In this document: piece by piece, positions 6,502 to 9,092 of the stretch | How the letters are laid out: the number at the start of each line of letters is the position of its first letter | Numbering within the stretch: position 1 is the first letter of the stretch | DNA from: Bacteroides sp. CAG:770 | GTDB lineage: Bacteria > Bacteroidota > Bacteroidia > Bacteroidales > UBA932 | Reading direction: 5' to 3' | NCBI GenBank assembly: GCA_000435075.1 | Contig: FR890658.1 | Coordinates: 26,079 to 35,170 of the forward strand | DNA length: 9,092 nucleotides | The notes under the pieces: generated by a model | What the model saw: the letters and a program-made list of their open reading frames with translations, nothing else | Told to the model about the DNA's origin: nothing | Databases searched by the model: none | Program-made: the position numbers and the translations under genes

Positions 6502-8343
6502 ATGAGCACACCCAGGATCACAAAAATGAAGATTGGACTGATGATTACGGCAGGCATTCTTCTCGCAAAACTGTTCGTCATACAGATAATCGACGACAAA
6601 TATAAAATCAATGCTTCGAACAACTCGATGGTCTATGACATCATCTATCCGACCAGAGGCATCATCTATGACAGGAACGGAAAAATCATCGTCGGCAACA
6701 AAGTCGCTTACGACATTCTGGTGACGCCGAAGGAGACACAGCCGTTCGACACCCTGCTCCTCGCCGACGTACTCGAGACCACACCTGAATTCATCCGCAG
6801 CAAAATGGCTGATTATCAGAAGAATCGGCGGAGAATCGGATACCAGTCAATGGTAATGCTCAAGCAGATACCGGCTACCACCTACATGAAATTCGCAGAG
6901 GTCCAGTACAAGTTCCCCGGAATCCGCGGACAGGTCCGAAGCATCAGGGATTATCCTGTCAATGCCGGAGGAAATCTTCTCGGATATGTCTCGGAAGTGG
7001 ACCAGTCTTTCATCAAGAGGCATCCCGGAGAGTACCGTCCCGGCGACTATGCAGGAAAGACCGGCATAGAAGCGGCAAGAGAGAAGGACCTGAAGGGAGA
7101 GAAAGGTTATCATATCTATCTGAGGAACTCGCACAACCAGATCCAGGCCCGTTACAAGGACGGCGAAATGGACAAGGAGGCAGTACCGGGAAAAGACGTG
7201 GTCACTACCATTGACGCGGACCTTCAGCAGTACGGTCAGGCATTGATGAAGAACAAGGTCGGGAGTCTCGTGGCGATAGAGCCTTCGACAGGCGAGATTC
7301 TCACAATGGTATCGAGCCCCGGCATTGACGTGGAAATGCTTGCGGACATCGGCAAACATTACAGCGAAATCGTCAGTGACCCGCATAAGCCTATGTTCAA
7401 CAGAGCCGTGCAGGCGCCATACCCTCCGGGATCCGTTTTCAAACTTGTGAACGGACTCATCGGTCTCGAGGAGGGTGTACTGAAGCCGGAATACACTTAT
7501 CCCTGCAACAAGGGCTATTATTTCGGAAGCCATAAACTTGGCTGTCACGCACACAGGTCGCCTCTGAATCTGGAAGAGGCCATCATGATGTCCTGCAACG
7601 GATATTTCTGTTACGTAATGAAGAATATCCTCGAGAACCGCAAATACAGCGGTCCTGGAGAAGCGTTGGACAAGTGGCATGACTATGTCCAGAGTTTCGG
7701 ACTCGGAAGGAAACTGGGCAGCGACTTCCCTGCCGAACTGGGAGGAACTCTGCCTACATCAGCATATTACAACCGCATCTACGGAAAGAACGGATGGAAA
7801 TTCACGACGGTCATTTCCATTTCCATCGGTCAGGGCGAAATCGGTGTAACTCCGCTCCAGATTGCCAACATGTGCGCGATAGTGGCAAACAGGGGGCATT
7901 ATTACATCCCGCATATCATCAAGGACTCGGATTCGCTGAAAATTGACGACAAGTATAAGGAGCGTCAATATACAATGGTGGATACCACGCAGTTCTACAA
8001 GGTCATCGACGGCATGTGGAGGGCCGTGAACAGCGGCTTCGGTTCCGGAGGAACTGCAAGTATTGCTGCTGTCGAAGGACTGGACATCTGCGGAAAGACC
8101 GGAACAGCCCAGAATCCGAGAGGTGCGGACAACTCGGTCTTCATCTGTTTCGCGCCTAAGGAAAACCCGAAGATTGCAGTTGCCGCATACATTGAAAACG
8201 GCGGCTTCGGTGCGACATGGGCTTGCCCTATCGCCTCCCTGCTGGTGGAAAAATATCTCAAGGGAGAAATAGACACCAAGAGAAAACCTCTGGAAGACAG
8301 AGTGCTGAACGGAGACCTGATGTCGAGAGTCAGAACTTATTAG
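6502..8343 (+). CDS. mrdA: Penicillin-binding protein 2, elongation-specific transpeptidase
   Basis: A 613-residue class B PBP that cross-links peptidoglycan during cell elongation as the partner of RodA. A short cytoplasmic start and one transmembrane anchor (about 10-30) are followed by the dimerisation/pedestal domain with PTRGIIYDRNGK at 50-61 and GKTGIEAAREKDLKG near residue 190. The transpeptidase domain starts around 245. Its active-site motifs are SVFK (Ser311 nucleophile, Lys314), SCN (Ser364, Asn366) and KTG (532-534), all intact. Between SVFK and SCN lies a Cys/His cluster (C335, H344, C348, H349, H351) that could bind metal. The gene begins 3 bases after the mreD stop, with GAGAGGA just upstream as a good ribosome site, and ends 4 bases before rodA. 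The operon position separates it from the division PBP3/FtsI. The gene is often called pbp2 or mrdA. Confidence 0.97.
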   Translation: MSTPRITKMKIGLMITAGILLAKLFVIQIIDDKYKINASNNSMVYDIIYPTRGIIYDRNGKIIVGNKVAYDILVTPKETQPFDTLLLADVLETTPEFIRSKMADYQKNRRRIGYQSMVMLKQIPATTYMKFAEVQYKFPGIRGQVRSIRDYPVNAGGNLLGYVSEVDQSFIKRHPGEYRPGDYAGKTGIEAAREKDLKGEKGYHIYLRNSHNQIQARYKDGEMDKEAVPGKDVVTTIDADLQQYGQALMKNKVGSLVAIEPSTGEILTMVSSPGIDVEMLADIGKHYSEIVSDPHKPMFNRAVQAPYPPGSVFKLVNGLIGLEEGVLKPEYTYPCNKGYYFGSHKLGCHAHRSPLNLEEAIMMSCNGYFCYVMKNILENRKYSGPGEALDKWHDYVQSFGLGRKLGSDFPAELGGTLPTSAYYNRIYGKNGWKFTTVISISIGQGEIGVTPLQIANMCAIVANRGHYYIPHIIKDSDSLKIDDKYKERQYTMVDTTQFYKVIDGMWRAVNSGFGSGGTASIAAVEGLDICGKTGTAQNPRGADNSVFICFAPKENPKIAVAAYIENGGFGATWACPIASLLVEKYLKGEIDTKRKPLEDRVLNGDLMSRVRTY

Positions 8344-8347
8344 AGCC

Positions 8348-9092
8348 ATGGAGAATTATAGAGGAAGAAGCATAGGCCAAGCATACGATTGGAAATTGAT
8401 TTTGATTTACCTGATCCTTGTTTTCATAGGTTGGGCAAATATCTATGCTGCTGTCCATGGCGGAGACTCCAAGAGCATCTTCGATTTCTCCATCAACAGC
8501 GGCAAGCAGTTCGTCTGGATGCTGACGGCCTTCGGACTTGGCGGTGCCATAGTCTTCGTCATCAGCCCGAACCTGTGGGAAGGAGGCGCAGGACTGTTCT
8601 ATGTATTTGTCATAGGGCTTCTTATAGCTGTAATCTTCTTTGGAGACGAGGTCAAAGGTTCAAGGTCCTGGTTCACATTCGGCCCGGTACGTTTCCAGCC
8701 GGCCGAGGTATCCAAAATCACTACGTCCCTGTTGCTTGCCCTCGTTATGAGCAGGGCAGGATTCAGGCTGACAAAGATGAAGAATTTCCTGACTGTCGCC
8801 GCCATAATAGTCTTGCCGATGCTGATAATCATGGCCGAGAAGGAGACCGGTTCCGCATTGGTCTATGTCGGATTCATCTTCATGCTTTACCGCGAGGGCC
8901 TTTCAGGCTGGCTTCTGGCCTGCATCGGACTGGCAATATTGATATTCTTCCTGACTCTTGTCGCCTCGCCATACACGGCTCTTCTGGTGCTGGCGGGAAT
9001 AATAACGTTCTGCAACGCGGTGATTTCCAAGAGAGTATGGAGATGGCTGGCAATTTATGCCATGAGCATAACCTTCTTTGCATTCCTGCCTC
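8348..9092 (+). CDS. rodA: RodA, SEDS-family peptidoglycan glycosyltransferase (3' end missing)
   Basis: The first 248 residues of a multi-pass inner-membrane protein of the SEDS family. RodA polymerises lipid II into glycan strands and works with PBP2. Hydrophobic segments are visible at about 16-34, 53-72, 82-99, 121-134, 147-163, 169-181, 187-206 and 207-223. The family motif GSRSWFTFGPVRFQPAEVSK (104-123) is clear: it corresponds to the G..RW......QPSE pattern. A second motif is EKETGSALVY at 164-173, where many RodA and FtsW proteins read PDLGTA; here residue 166 is Glu, not Asp. The periplasmic loop with the catalytic aspartate lies beyond the window. The ATG at 8348 is four bases after the mrdA stop, without an obvious Shine-Dalgarno, so translational coupling is likely. 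Pairing with mrdA in the mre operon favours RodA over FtsW. Confidence 0.95.
   Translation, partial: MENYRGRSIGQAYDWKLILIYLILVFIGWANIYAAVHGGDSKSIFDFSINSGKQFVWMLTAFGLGGAIVFVISPNLWEGGAGLFYVFVIGLLIAVIFFGDEVKGSRSWFTFGPVRFQPAEVSKITTSLLLALVMSRAGFRLTKMKNFLTVAAIIVLPMLIIMAEKETGSALVYVGFIFMLYREGLSGWLLACIGLAILIFFLTLVASPYTALLVLAGIITFCNAVISKRVWRWLAIYAMSITFFAFLP

Noticed and set aside
6847..7680. A 277-codon open frame on the minus strand opposite mrdA
   Set aside because: It is antisense to the PBP2 gene across its catalytic motifs, with no family resemblance. Long antisense frames are expected from biased codon use in the real gene.
7759..8349. A 196-codon minus-strand open frame opposite the end of mrdA
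   Set aside because: It is antisense to the KTG-containing part of PBP2, with no domain signal and no matching regulatory features.
1..9092. Search for mobile elements, CRISPR arrays, tRNA/rRNA genes, defence or toxin-antitoxin genes
   Set aside because: By eye there are no direct-repeat arrays, transposase-like proteins, terminal inverted repeats or structural RNA sequences. The window is filled by conserved housekeeping genes.

Overview
This window looks like ordinary chromosome from a member of the Bacteroidota, most likely the order Bacteroidales. Three things point there. The protein sequences have the Bacteroidales character: a TopA that ends in GPY..PKG repeats rather than zinc fingers, an MreB ending in FLMR, and an Lrp with the ECGVSGAAIHQRVKRLE helix-turn-helix. 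The intergenic regions carry TAnnTTTG-like -7 elements, the signature of the primary sigma factor of that phylum. Several genes lack a Shine-Dalgarno sequence. Base composition looks even and moderate in GC, and no mobile element, tRNA, rRNA or CRISPR array is visible. No genus can be named from this alone.

Layout. At the left edge (1-218, minus) is the first 72 codons of a class A penicillin-binding protein (PBP1A family). It diverges, across 100 bp, from topA (319-2634, plus), which encodes DNA topoisomerase I. A strong hairpin terminator (2680-2730) follows. Next come an Lrp/AsnC-family regulator (2791-3312, plus) and, convergent with it, ispD (3338-4063, minus) for isoprenoid precursor synthesis. 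A 63-bp divergent region separates ispD from the rod-shape operon mreB-mreC-mreD-mrdA(PBP2)-rodA (4127 to the right edge, plus). In that operon neighbouring genes are separated by 0 to 4 bases or overlap by one. RodA is cut off by the window end after 248 residues.

How the genes fit together. The right half is a nearly complete elongasome. MreB filaments with MreC and MreD guide the glycan polymerase RodA and its transpeptidase partner PBP2 in side-wall peptidoglycan synthesis. The PBP1A gene at the left edge also acts in peptidoglycan synthesis but lies on the other strand, beyond topA, lrp and ispD. IspD supplies isoprenoids, including the undecaprenyl carrier of lipid II, so it is loosely linked to the wall theme. 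TopA and the Lrp-type regulator are housekeeping and regulatory genes with no evident link beyond position.

I found no sign of an undescribed system. Points worth a second look are modest: a Cys/His cluster in PBP2 between its SxxK and SxN motifs, a Glu in RodA where many homologues have Asp, the TopA tail architecture, the compact divergent promoter regions and the very tight mre gene junctions.
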